From: Dipteris shenzhenensis
Taxonomy: Eukaryota; Polypodiophyta; Polypodiopsida; Gleicheniales
Strand: one strand, 5' to 3'
DNA length: 64,000 nt
Assembly: GCA_047967505.1 (NCBI GenBank)
Contig: CM106541.1
This document shows, one piece after another, positions 33,770-45,439 of the stretch. Within the stretch, counting starts at the first letter, position 1; every line of letters starts with the position of its first letter. A program made the translations under genes and the position numbers. Below the pieces are notes generated by a model, which saw only the letters and a list, made by a program, of their open reading frames with translations, did not search any database and was not told the DNA's origin.

Positions 33770-36220
33770 TAATAGGTAAATCTTTTTTACGACTTTATTG
33801 ATTGACAAACCTTTTTGTGGCCTTTATTGATTGGAAAACCTTTTTTATGGTCTTTATTGACTAGAGATTCTTTTAAGAACCTTTTCACTGTCTTGATTAT
33901 TTAGCAAAGTTTAACCTTCATTGGTTAGTAAAAGAGATAGATTTGGATGGCATGGAAAAACTATAGCATTCTTAGTGAAAGGCAATACTATAGTGCTGCT
34001 ATGCTCTGGAGTAGCCCTTACATGAAGGGCTACCCCTTCCTCTCTTTTTTTAAAGGCTCATTTGGCAAACCGCCCTTCTAACCAAAAGGTTACTCTTCTT
34101 TTGATAGGAGAAAATTTATCTAGCTTTGATAATTTACTATAAACTAGTTATTTGAAATATTTACATATCAACTTTTTAATCTATTGAATCATCTATGATT
34201 CAAATGATAAAAGACATGGAATACTTAAAGAAAAACACTGCAAATTAAAATCAAACCATGGCTTGGTTGAAAATGTTAGGGAAAAGAATGAGTAAAAAAA
34301 GATGTCGGTTGAGAATGAAGAAGAAAATAGCAACGAATTTGGTTGAAATTTTTTTAGAAAGAATGACAATGTACATGCCTATCTCCACTTTTGTTTGCTT
34401 CATCTTCACCTAAGGCAATAATGAAAAAGATAAAAGCAACTAGTTTAGTTAAAAATATTGGGAAAAAGAATAACAATGAATGCAAACTAGCTCCTATTTC
34501 ATTTCTTCTAACTACTTTATAGTCATGCACAGCTTCATGAACACTTTCTCTAAGTCGTTTTAGGTTTAGCCCTTCTTTTAATAAGTTAAAAAGTTTTTTG
34601 AGCTTCTTGTCATGAAGGTTACTCATAAATTGGTAGGCTTGAAATATGAGCTCGTTTGAAGGACAATGTGTTCACTTGATACATTGATGACGTTTGCTGT
34701 AAGCGGTTTCATCCCATGCACAAGAAGGATTGATAATGAGGGCAAATAATTGTGCTCAGAGACTTCAATATAGACATGTTGAAAAAAAGAGTGATAGTAT
34801 ATCCCTTCATGGCATGATGGAACATAACAAGCATACATTTTACTTTTAGTAAATAATGACAATATCCAAATTACAACTCAATCATATATGCGACAATAAC
34901 GTTGTACAAGAAAAGCAAGCCAATACAACATTTGCATATTGGACAAACCACTCAACAGCTTACATATTCATTGGCAATACAAATAAATAAAAAACTATAT
35001 CCATTATAGCAGGCTTTGTTGACTAGTAACAAATTGTTTTCTTTGGCTTATTGACTAACAAACCTTCCTTGGTCAATGAAAAAGAGAGAATTCTACAGTT
35101 GGAAAAACTATATCATCCTTAGTGAAAGGTAACGATGCAGTCTTGCAATGCTTGTTTTGGACCAGCCCTCATACGAAGTTCTTTTCATTCTTCTTTTTTG
35201 AAGGCAAACCACCCAAAGGTTAAATTTTAAGGAAACCCTTCTTTTTGAAATATTTCAATAGAAAGCTTATCAACTTTTTTGTCTATTGAATCACATATGA
35301 TTCAAGTGATACAAGACATGGAATCCTTAAAGAAAAACACTTCAAATAGAATTACTTATTTGAATGTTTACGTAAAATATAACTCTTATTACTCCGTAGT
35401 AGATTCAAGGGAGTAAAATTTTGGTTGAAGCCATATATCTTCAAAGAAAATAAGTGTATAACAAAAAGCTCATAGTTTTAACTGTCATGGGTATAAAAGT
35501 AGGTTAATGGATAAGACCATGCATATGATGCTAACAATAACAACGATGAAGATGAAGATGGGTTGGAGATGATGATAATATTAAAAATAAGATGGTAACT
35601 AGAGAGATCGTGAATAAGAGAACGAAGTAGACACTCATGACTTCATAATAAGAAATAGAGATTAAAATGGAATTTTCTTCAATTGATGTGTCATCAAAAA
35701 TGAAAATTCTTAAGACAGCAACTAGTTTGGTTGAAAGTCTTAAGATAGCAACTAGTTTGGTTGAAAATGTTGAGGAAAAGATGGCAATGAACATGCCTTT
35801 CTCCATTTTTGTCACGTTTTTGTGTCTTTTTCCTTGTTTTCTTAGTCATGACTATCCTCAAGAATGAAAAAGAAGAAAGCACCTAGGCTGGAAATATGGT
35901 AGGGTTATGTATTGACATGTAGATGCCATTTCTTGCAAGCAATTTCATACCATGGTGCAAAAAAAGGAGCAAAGAAGGAAGAAGATAAAGATGAATACCC
36001 TCATGACTCAAACACGTGGAAATGAAGACATTGAATGGAATCTTTCAAGCCAAAATTTTCAACCAAATCAGTTGGAGTCAAGAATTGAAAAGCAGATTAT
36101 TAGTTGCTATCTTCGTTTCCGTGCTTGACTTGAAACCTTTTGGCTGACTATATAGCAACTCAAAATGTTGAGGAAAAGAATGACATGAACATGCCTATCT
36201 CCAATTTTGTCGTGGTTTTT
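33770..36220. repeat. Diverged tandem repeat, unit about 1.14 kb, upstream of the receptor kinase
   Basis: Unit A (about 33770-34490) and unit B (about 35020-35810) share, in order: TATTGACTA-AAACCTT, GGAAAAACTATA-CAT-CTTAGTGAAAGG (33955 and 35100), GCAAACC-CCC, AAGACATGGAAT-CTTAAAGAAAAACACT (34212 and 35310), and a GGTTGAAAATGTTGAGGAAAAGAATG word with ATGCCTATCTCCA. The last word recurs at 34340, 34440, 35720, 35757 and 36160. Sequence is AT-rich and non-coding. Confidence 0.7.
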
Positions 36221-36683
36221 TTTCATAAAAGTCTTCATGTTCACCCTCTTCCTTCTCGTATTTGTGGTCCGGGTGTACTTCTTGAAGGCTGAGGTAGAAA
36301 GGCACGCTCCCTGAGCTTGCAGCTTCCTGGGGAATGCACCTTCTGGATGATGTGACCCTGTTGATTCTTGTACGTCTTCTCGTGCATGCTTGTGTTGGAT
36401 ATGCGCTAACGATGCTTGGGTTGAAGGTTTAGAATTACCCATCAAAATACTGAGGAAATCTTGCAAATGAAGCGAGATCTGAAGAAAGGAAGCAAAGAGA
36501 GAGGGACAATGCCAAGTATTGTATCTCTCAAAGACTTCTATGTTCCCCTTGCAGAGGACTACTAATCACTAGATATCACATACTCATACGTAGCAAGCAT
36601 ATGTGTGGAAAAAAGGAGCTCTCTACAGCAGCCAACCCAACCTCCGGCGACGTACGTGAATCGAAATTCTGTCGAACGGCAAC

Positions 36684-39674
36684 ATGCTGCTCCACAATCT
36701 GTCTCCAAAACGTTCGTCTCCCTTCTTCTCCCTTGCTCATGCTTGGATCACATGCTCCATCCTCCTTTTCTTACTCTCGCACCTGCACATCCAAGGTTTA
36801 TCGCTCGATGGGCACCTCCTTCTCAACCTCACCGTCGACTGGGCAACACCTTTCGAGGCGACGGAACCTCCGCCCATCACATTCTGGAAGAGCTGGAAAG
36901 AGAGCGACGACAACCCCTGCACGTGGGTGGGAGTCCATTGCAACGCTGCTGTTCAAGTTGACGCGCTTGATTTTAGTGGCTGGGGACTCTCCTCAGTGGA
37001 TATGCAACTGCTCGGCTCTCTCCAAAGCCTGGAGGAGTTGGATCTTTCGCACAACGTGCTTACAGGCTCCATTCCATCGTTTATCAACAGACTCCCGAGG
37101 CTGCGCTACCTCTTTCTGCAGCAGAATCGCCTAACTGGCTCCATCCCGAGCCTGCATAACTTGACTAGCCTGGAGTTCCTCTCTCTTTCCGGCAATCAAC
37201 TGACTGGCACCATTCCTCAGCTGGAGAACTTGACCAGCCTCGTGAGCCTAGACCTTTCGCATAATAGTCTTACCGGCCAAATTCCCAGTTTGCAAGGTCT
37301 GACCAATCTTACGTTTCTGGAACTCAGCAGCAACCGGCTTACACGGTTTACGGATTCAGAATTCCCGAGTTTGCAGAGTCTGGACCAGATGCTCATAGGA
37401 AACAATCAACTGGAGCAATGGATACCGTCTGGATTTGTGCGCCTACCCAAACTGCAAGTTCTGGACCTGTCATTCAACCAGCTTCAGGGCGGCATTCGTG
37501 AGGAGCTACTGCAACATGGACCATCCAGCTTGAACCTATCACATAATTTCCTCATCGGCAACATACCCAAAGTTGAAATAGGTCCAAGTTTAACTAGCAT
37601 AGACCTGAGCCACAACCAGCTGGATGGACCTCTTCCTATCAGTCTTGAAGGTAAGTCTATTGTGAATCTATGTCTTCAAAACAACAAACTCTCTGGTAAT
37701 ATCGAGGATTTCTTGCTCCACGCCTTCTCCATAGTGACAGGGGCCCTTCGATTAGGAGGCAATAACTTTACTGGAGACATTGCTAGAATACTCGAAAGTG
37801 GCGTTCCAGGTACTGGTGTCGTAATAGACCTTAGCGACAACCATCTATGGATGAGAAGTTCATCGGAACACCCTCAGCCTTTACAGCAAATTCTCGAGAC
37901 TCTTGATCAAGCCCGTGAGTTTCTGCTGGGGGGCAACAATCTGACGGGCATTACTCTTCCTCCCAGCCTGAACAGTACAGTTCTGCGTCAACTGGAAGTC
38001 TTGAATCTGAGCGATAGCAATCTGGAGGGCGAAATATCACCTGAGGTTTTCACAGCCACTGTCCTGCCTTCCTTGAGGGTCTTAGATCTGTCCAACAACC
38101 ATTTGAGTGGGCGAGTTCCTGCTACCGTCATTCATATGCCCAACTTGACCTATCTCAATGTCTCCAGCAACTATCTCTTCGGCCCAGTTCCGGCTGGTCT
38201 ACCTGCCACTTTAATGAATTCCAGTTTCTTTTCTTCTAACGAGGGACTTTGTAGTAGCAATTGGACTGATTGTCTTACGGCTACGTACAATACACCATTT
38301 TGTCAATTTACTGAAACGCTCCCACCTTGTCCTTGTGGATATAATGGTGATGCGCCGTGTTATCCGATGCCGACGTTAGTCCGCCTAAAGCTGTGGCAGC
38401 TCTTGGCAATAGTATTTGCGTCTCTCTTGATATCCATGTGTAGCTGTTCGTTCCTTGGGTGGCAATGGAGAGTGTACTCCAGAAAACATCAGCAAGACAA
38501 AGACTTGATAGCAACGTTGGTGAACAGGGAAACTGCCACGTTGATGCCTCTTCGAGAGCTCCAAAAAGCCACAGATAACTTTGCAGAGAGATCCCAAATA
38601 GGAGTGGGAGGTTTTGGAACGGTCTACACAGGGAGGCTCAACGATGGAACCATAGTGGCCATCAAAAGGAGTAAGCGGGAAGGAACGGAGAAGGACAAAC
38701 AACAGTTCCTCAACGAAGTAAGGATACTTTCACAATTGAATCATCGGAACCTGGTCAAGCTCTTAGGTTGCTGTTTGGAAAATAAAATTGCTCTGCTTGT
38801 TTTTGAATTCGTTCCTAATGGAACACTTTTGGAGCATCTTCAAGGGGAGCGGAAGGGGAGAATCGGATTGAGCTGGAAGCAACGCCTTCACATTGCTGTT
38901 CAAACAGCAGATGCGTTGGCCTATCTTCATTCAGCAGCTAATCCTCCTATCTACCACAGGGACGTCAAATCTGCAAACATCCTCTTGGACGAGCATCTAA
39001 ATGCTAAAGTAGCAGATTTTGGGATCTCCAAGCTGGCTCCTCTAGGTGCTACTCACGTATCAACTCTTGCTATCCAAGGCACCGTGGGCTATATAGATCC
39101 TGACTACTATACGAGCGGCCAGATCACTGTCAAAAGCGATGTGTACAGCTTCGGCGTTGTGCTCTTGGAGCTCATTTCTGCCCAATCTCCAATAGACTTT
39201 AGCAGAGGCTTCGAGGACGCGAGCCTGGTGAACCTGGCAGTCCCTCTCTTGAGAAGGGGGGATGTGCAAAGTGTCCTTGATCCATTTCTTGGCGAGACGT
39301 TCAGTTTTGAAGCGGGCAAGGACTCAATTGTGGGCATGGGAACGTTGGCGGTAAAATGCTTAGAGATGAGATCAAAGAACAGACCCACTATGAAGGAAGT
39401 GCGGCAAGAGTTACAAAAACTCTTAGACAATCTCCAAGCAGATGCTGTGGAATGCATCCAAGTTGACATACCAGAAGGGGAAGAATACAGATCAGGGGAT
39501 TGCATTGCTTTGCTTTCGGACTGTTCTTCTAGTATTGCAAGCATAGTAACACCAAACTCTGGGAGTCGCATTCAGATGGCGGAACTTTCTGTTGTTGCGA
39601 GTCGTGAGGTGGTACCCTCTGTTGTTGGAGGCTTAAATTGCACTCCATCATTCAAATTATCTCGAAGTACCTAA
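36684..39674 (+). CDS. LRR receptor-like kinase with a WAK-like kinase domain, 996 aa
   Basis: An intact intronless frame. The start is the first ATG after an in-frame TGA at 36657. The N-terminus is a signal sequence (hydrophobic ITCSILLFLLSHLHI, about residues 22-36). An LRR N-terminal cap with CTWVGVHC follows near 76-86, then about 16 leucine-rich repeats (112-508; LDLSHN, LTGSIP and similar). A Cys-rich juxtamembrane segment comes next, then one membrane helix from L573 to about 595 and a Ser/Thr kinase: IGVGGFGTV 639-647, VAIK with Lys661, HRDVKSAN 758-765 with Asp760, DFG 778-780, GTVGYIDPDYY, SDVYSFGVVLLE and NRPTMKEV. All catalytic residues are present (RD-type). The kinase (DFSRG, NLAVPLLRRGDV) reads as WAK-like/LRK10-like, not as a typical LRR-kinase clade. 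It should act at the plasma membrane, sensing an extracellular ligand; the ligand is unknown. Codons look GC-richer than neighbouring DNA. Confidence 0.93.
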   Translation: MLLHNLSPKRSSPFFSLAHAWITCSILLFLLSHLHIQGLSLDGHLLLNLTVDWATPFEATEPPPITFWKSWKESDDNPCTWVGVHCNAAVQVDALDFSGWGLSSVDMQLLGSLQSLEELDLSHNVLTGSIPSFINRLPRLRYLFLQQNRLTGSIPSLHNLTSLEFLSLSGNQLTGTIPQLENLTSLVSLDLSHNSLTGQIPSLQGLTNLTFLELSSNRLTRFTDSEFPSLQSLDQMLIGNNQLEQWIPSGFVRLPKLQVLDLSFNQLQGGIREELLQHGPSSLNLSHNFLIGNIPKVEIGPSLTSIDLSHNQLDGPLPISLEGKSIVNLCLQNNKLSGNIEDFLLHAFSIVTGALRLGGNNFTGDIARILESGVPGTGVVIDLSDNHLWMRSSSEHPQPLQQILETLDQAREFLLGGNNLTGITLPPSLNSTVLRQLEVLNLSDSNLEGEISPEVFTATVLPSLRVLDLSNNHLSGRVPATVIHMPNLTYLNVSSNYLFGPVPAGLPATLMNSSFFSSNEGLCSSNWTDCLTATYNTPFCQFTETLPPCPCGYNGDAPCYPMPTLVRLKLWQLLAIVFASLLISMCSCSFLGWQWRVYSRKHQQDKDLIATLVNRETATLMPLRELQKATDNFAERSQIGVGGFGTVYTGRLNDGTIVAIKRSKREGTEKDKQQFLNEVRILSQLNHRNLVKLLGCCLENKIALLVFEFVPNGTLLEHLQGERKGRIGLSWKQRLHIAVQTADALAYLHSAANPPIYHRDVKSANILLDEHLNAKVADFGISKLAPLGATHVSTLAIQGTVGYIDPDYYTSGQITVKSDVYSFGVVLLELISAQSPIDFSRGFEDASLVNLAVPLLRRGDVQSVLDPFLGETFSFEAGKDSIVGMGTLAVKCLEMRSKNRPTMKEVRQELQKLLDNLQADAVECIQVDIPEGEEYRSGDCIALLSDCSSSIASIVTPNSGSRIQMAELSVVASREVVPSVVGGLNCTPSFKLSRST

Positions 39675-39806
39675 AACTCCCAAGCTCCTCTGAAGCATCT
39701 TCCTGTCCAATGTCAACATCGATACATTAGGATGGTTAAAATGCGCTTACCCGCAAGAAGCCATAACTCAAAATCGGGTTTTGTATACAGGTTATCTTTT
39801 TGTTGG

Positions 39807-39860
39807 AATAAACATGCTTCATGTGTGTGTTGTTTTTGTTTAGTTTTGTGTTTTTTTTTG
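39807..39860 (+). terminator. Probable polyadenylation signal of the receptor kinase
   Basis: AATAAA at 39807-39812 lies 133 bp after the stop codon. It is followed by a T- and GT-rich stretch (TGTGTGTTGTTTTTG, 39822 onward) and a T run at 39848, the arrangement usual for plant 3' ends. No transcript evidence is available. Confidence 0.45.
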
Positions 39861-42276
39861 GGGGGGGAGGGGCGCACATTCACACTTGATCTATAGTCGT
39901 TGTGAGGGGTGCGCCTACATTTGTAACGACGATTAGTTTCAAGGATCACCTACATGAATGAATCACGTACTACAAGCACGGTGTATCTCCTTTCCGTTTC
40001 CGATTCGTGTGCTCTTCTATCTTTTCCTTCATTGAGCTGTTTGATCGCCCTTTTTTAAGTCTCTCGAAACCATGTTCCTCGAACAGTACTCTCTCTCCTC
40101 ACACCCACCTTCAGACAACGTCAATGAAGCCCATCTACAGCGACCTAGAGAAACAAGAAGCTCTGTAGACTGTCAATAAGAAACTTGAGTCTCGCAAGAG
40201 TTTTTGCCAACTCAATAGAAACTCGTGTTTGTTCTTTGTCAATGAAGCGAAAATGAGTGATGCGCTTCAAGCAACAAGCTAGGTGACGTAGATATAGAGG
40301 CCTCATTAAATGCTCACAGACATCGCAAAATCTCTCGAGCCAACATGTCTATAAGCACTGAGCAATGACATATTCTAAGTAGCATCAATGGGCTACAATA
40401 AAAAACGAATTCTAGCGATGTGTGTAGCAACAAACTCACATGAAATCCCATGAACACAGCAGCGAGCAAAGGCAGCCTCAAACGGCGACTAATTCAAAAA
40501 AATCTACAACTTTGCGTTGGAGCATCGGATTTGCCTCAAACTTTTTGCATCAGGTTTGTAATTTTCGGCATTCTGAATATGCATTGGATTAACAAAAGTT
40601 AGAAGATTTCAGCGCTTCGGTGAAAAAATCCATTGGTGATTTAATTAAACCATTAACCTAAGCTAAACCCCCTAATGTAAATTAATCTACATTTAAATTA
40701 AAACCTCATAAGTTAATTAAGCCTCCCTCTCCCCTCCCCTCGCGTCTGCGTCACCACTTTGCACTCTGCCCCTCTCCCTTTGCCTCCCTCGCCCTACACC
40801 CGGCCACTCCCCAGCCATTGTCCTTGCCTTGAACACTCCCTTTCCTCTGGCCCCCCTTTCTCACTCCCTCCGCTTAGGCTACCTTCTCCCCTTACCGCAG
40901 CCCCCAATCACCTCTCCTCCTGCCTGCACTCGCCTCCTTGTAGCCCCCAAACCCCACCCCTCCCTCACCCTCGAAGGTGTCGGACGTCACAGATTTTGCC
41001 ATCACAAATTTCCAATCGTGATCGTGTCCACGGCTTTGGCATCATAGATTTCTAGCCTACAATGGACCTTCCCTACTTCAGAACTCTTCAGAACTTTGAT
41101 TATAAACCCCCCTGCCATCTGCTCCCTCACCCTTGATGGTGCCCTCAAGTGCAAGCGGATCTCTCGTGTCTTTTGTTGTAGTATGGAGAATCGAGCATCG
41201 GGTGTAGGGACAGCGAAGCACACAGCAAAGGGAGGGAAATATCAGTGTTGAGGCTGGAGGTGGATATGCGAGGAGTGAGCTTGAGGTTAGAGGTGGATAT
41301 AGAGACAGGGAGACAGCTGGAGGCAGATATGCATAGAAGACGACGGAGGGAACATCAGTTGGAAGAGGCCAAAAGGTCAGCTTGCATCAAGCATGGAGAG
41401 GAAGGCAATGGGCAATGTCGTATCAAGATTTTTAAAGGAGCTTAAACCTCCATCTAGAAAGATCGTTAATTTTTTTGTTGTACCTTAGATTATGATCACT
41501 TCCTTTTCACCCCAGACAAATTAATGGATTTGTTTCTCTCATAGCCCCCCTATTCAGATACTCGCAAATTTCTTGAACAATTTTTAAGAGATTCTCAACT
41601 CCCACATAGTTGTCTTGCAAATGTGCAAACCGCGCATGTCGAATGAGCATGGTGGAAAAGGGTTCTTATGGGAAAAATAATTCCCCTCGTTAAATATCAC
41701 ATAAATCGTGAAAATGTTTTTGACCCTCACATGCTTGACAAAGGTTTTTTCTCACAAAACCTTTGACCTCATGGTTTTATGGAAACAAGGTGGCAAAGCC
41801 ACAATGGCAATGCCTTAATCAAAACTAAAGGCAAGCTTTAATGCCCATTAACAACTTATAATAGGATGGGATTAGGACTATTACAAAACGATAGTCGAGC
41901 TAGTTTAGCCTTGCTATCTAAGTTAGTAATATGACTAAGGGGAAGGGAAGTAGAAGTGTAAAAAATAAGAGAAGTAGCTATTGAATTTATTGCAAGTGTC
42001 ATGGGCCAAACTTACAAAGCAAAGCTTGCTTCACCAACGAAACCCTCCCCCTCTCTCCTTGATGCAATACCCTACATAGCAGAGCCATAAAGGCAGGAAA
42101 TTAGAGGCAACGGCAAGTAGATTAAAATAGTTGGTCAAAAATCTTGTTACAAGCTTGCATACATACTTGCTTGCATAGCCAAGCTACCTCACAATGTGTG
42201 CATGCACATAAAATCAATTGATTCATTTTTGTTTGGCCTGCTTGAAATGTAGCCTTATTGCCCCCCCGCCCCTCCC
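39861..42276. other. Non-coding, partly pyrimidine-rich; no recognised gene
   Basis: 39861-40680 has no recognisable frame. 40720-40970 is C/T-rich and yields overlapping Pro/Ser/Leu frames that I judge to be composition artefacts. 41000-41450 holds short frames on both strands without motifs. Confidence 0.4.
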
Positions 42277-42294
42277 CTCTCTCTCTCTCTCTCT
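42277..42294. repeat. (CT)n microsatellite
   Basis: Nine CT units, next to a C-rich stretch. Confidence 0.9.
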
Positions 42295-42627
42295 GATTTC
42301 CGCCCTCAGTTTCCATGCTCCACATCTCAAGCAGGCCTTATGAATGATTTATGAGCATTCATCTTGTTTTCTTATATGTATGACATTATGTGGATTCCAT
42401 AAACTGTGTGTAGTACATTTATTTCCACCTTCTACTTCCTTAAGGAAGGGTGTCATGTGGAGGGAGGAGATGTGCCACTTGGAGGGAGGGAAAAGATGGA
42501 GTGGAGGGAGAGGAGGGCAAGAGAGAAGGGCGGGAGAAGGCACACATGCTACGGTCCTTTTGGGCTCTTTCCTTCCCATGTGGTATCCCTCCTTAGGGCT
42601 CCTTACGCAATACGATAAGCCGTGTAT

Positions 42628-42630
<3 letters not shown>

Positions 42631-42670
<40 letters not shown>
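42631..42670. repeat. (CT)20 microsatellite
   Basis: Twenty uninterrupted CT units followed by (GT)3. Confidence 0.95.
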
Positions 42671-42677
<7 letters not shown>

Positions 42678-44289
42678 AATTTGCCTCTACTATGGCTCTT
42701 CACTTTCACCTTGCTTCCTCTACCTCCATCCCTTTCACTGCAAGAGCTCCCCCTTCCTCTTCATTGCACAATGGATGCACCTATACGCAAAAAAAATGGT
42801 CTATCAAATAGAAGAATGAATGCGAAGATACTAGCAAAGTGGCTGGTGCCTGCCTATGCACATCAAGCACAAGTAAGTGATATAGAAACCTGGCCACCCC
42901 TTCAACCCAACTACAATGATGCATTGTCACATTTAGATTGCATTTGATTTGACCATGCAAAGGTAGTCATAAAAAGTTATCACAATGAACAAATGAAACC
43001 CCCTGAATTTCTGGACTTCTTGATTTGAACAGTAGAGGTAAATTCCCTTGGAATGTCTCTTTCTTTCAATGTTTGATGGTCTTATTGTTTTCCTTTAAAT
43101 TTTGGATTGTACTCCTACATGTGAGTTTCACCGTGTGGGTACATGGCTAGAAGATGGCAGACGTTTTCAAGCAGAGCAACACAAATGGGGAGTACTTAGC
43201 TCGCTCTACTCCTATTGATAACTCTGATCTCTCCACTTCCCCTTGTTTCCCTCCCCTCTCTGGCCTCATCTCTTTATCGCTCGGCCCCCTCCCCTCGTGC
43301 TCACCTCGAGGTGGCCAAAAAAATTGATTCTTAGAACAAGAAAAAGCAACAAATCGAAACACTTTGCAATGGGGAGCAAGGCGAGTGATAGGAATGATTT
43401 TGTTTAGTTGGGGATGATAAAGCGACAATTCAATCAGTAGTAGATGATGCTCCCCATGCACATATCCCCCTCTCTCGCCATTTGCAATGGTGGTGCACTC
43501 ATACTCCATCTCTCTCTTTCTTTTTTGCATCTTTTGCATCTTATCATCCCATCTTTGCTTGCCTTTCTATCACCCTGCTTGAGTACTCATGCGTGCTTAT
43601 GTAGCTTTCCTCTTATCGTTCCCTCACTTCTTGGCTTGGCTCTCTCCCCTCCCATTGGTCTGCTAGCTTCCCTCCTTGACAACAGCTCTGTCTCTTTGCC
43701 TACACTCATCTCTCCTATGCCCCCCCTCATAATGCAAGCAGCAGCAGCAATGGCATGAATAGCAATGATGGCACAAAATGAGCCAAATAGACAGGCAGTG
43801 GTGGGAGGGAGTTGTGCTACTACTAGCAATGAGTTAGGTTATAATTATGGCTAGGTTCCATGAAATTAGGGTTGGGTTAGGTTAGTGTAGGAAGGCATCA
43901 ACATACTCCACACACCTCTCCAATTTACTCAAAGACATTGACCACATACCACTCTTAGGGGATTGATCCATGCTGATCACGAAGTCTCTTCATGAGGCTA
44001 CCCTACACACTTTCTCACACACCACTCAATCCATGCACCCTTTGCCTCTTGGCTCAATATCCTGCAATAGCTGGTATGATGATGAGTGTAAGGATTTATG
44101 TTGACAACTCTGCCTCAAAACTTAGCATCATATTTTGAGTGTGGTAGATCTAGAAAATACACGCCGGTATCATCACCTAGCTTTCCAAAATAAGTAGTCT
44201 TTTTAATTTGTGAACAAAGTATATGTCATGGTAAGTAGTGGGTGTGGTAGTGTGTGATGTAGGCAGTGGTGTGTAGTATACTAAAAAGT
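42671..44289. other. No recognised gene
   Basis: Frames of 80-130 codons occur on both strands (42675-42947, 43147-43539, 43444-43758) but overlap and show no motif. 43490-43730 is pyrimidine-rich. The minus strand toward 44289 may hold the decayed C-terminal part of the LINE endonuclease described next. Confidence 0.4.
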
Positions 44290-44880
44290 AGATAGGTGGG
44301 CTTTGCTCTTGGACGTGGTGGTGATATGGAAAAGTTAGTGATATGGGAAAGTGAAGGTAGGAGATTCCATGAGATAGTCAACTATGTTGGAGCTCCCCCC
44401 ATGCGAGAAATGAGTGAATCTACTTGTTGCCCATGTCTGGTAGTGCATGTCCATAGGATCGTTTGCCTCCAGAGACTCGAGACATCCCTGCCTTGTTTAT
44501 ATCAACATCTGGTAATAAGCTAGAATCATCACTAAATTCCAAAAGTGATACTTGGCATGTACTTGTCCTCATGTTGAAGTCCCCAACCAGGAGAACTTCC
44601 TTCAAAAATCCTTGATGTTTGGTTAGAGGGCTACACATGATGAGGTCTCACCCAGTCCCTGGCAAATTGTGAGGTCTTGGGAGGGAAGTAATAGACTACA
44701 ATGAAGAGGTCCTCTCGAGAGGGGGCCATTGGATCCAAACCCATAAGAATGTGGTGTGTGTATCTCATCCTCGATGGACATCGTCTCGGTAAGGGATGAT
44801 CAATATAGAACTGCCACTCCTCTAGATTTCTAGACTCCTCTTGTATTCAGCCTTGAAACCCTAAAAATGAATTGATAATC
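44290..44880 (-). pseudogene. LINE endonuclease fragment
   Basis: Minus-strand text contains KSRGVAVLY (about 44825), EDEIHTPHSYGFG (44770-44735), VLLVGDFNMRTS (near 44580) and YGHALPDMGNK (44450). VGDFN-R is the conserved GDFN motif of LINE endonucleases, and the order before and after it fits that family. Stops and frame changes occur (for example after Val of the first segment and at 44640). No reverse transcriptase follows on this strand. The element at 59-61.8 kb is a separate LINE relic on the plus strand. Confidence 0.75.
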
Positions 44881-45439
44881 AACTTGACCTAACAAATCTA
44901 AATGTGGAAACCCAAACACAACATTTCCAAGAGGATTCATGCTAGAGATCTTAATTTGTAGTAGTTAGAAGCAAATCCTAGCATTTGAACAAATTCATAG
45001 TAGTCCGGTACAATTCAAAGTATATAAACACCAAGAAAAAGTCAAATTTTAGAAAAAATAGGAGCAAATTGGTACCTCATCACTTCTTATGGGAGGGAAC
45101 ATCAACAAATTTCTTTTTGGAATCTAATCCATCTAAAAGAGGGGGAGAAAGAACAAAGAAAACACACATTATGTGCCAGAAAAAGGGCTGCCCCCCCGGT
45201 CAAAAGTTTTATTTCAAAATTTCAATAGTTTGTTACAAAGATGAGCTCTTGCGGAGCACACTGAAGAAGATACAACACTATCGCTGTTATAATTGAGCAG
45301 CCTCATCCTTATCTGTTATCACTTTTTCTCTCATTTCCAAGGTCCAAAGGTGTTGGTCACCTACAGTCATGTTGTCGCTCATTGTAGCAGAGGTGTTCAC
45401 AAGTATATCGTCGAGTTGTATTAAAGTGAGAGGTGTAGA
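44881..45439. other. No recognised gene
   Basis: AT-rich sequence. A 103-codon plus-strand frame (44985-45296), rich in Lys and Asn, has no motif I recognise. Confidence 0.35.

Noticed and set aside
36601-37134. 177-codon plus-strand frame overlapping the receptor kinase start
   Set aside because: Out of frame with the LRR and kinase text; no motif; the receptor frame explains the region.
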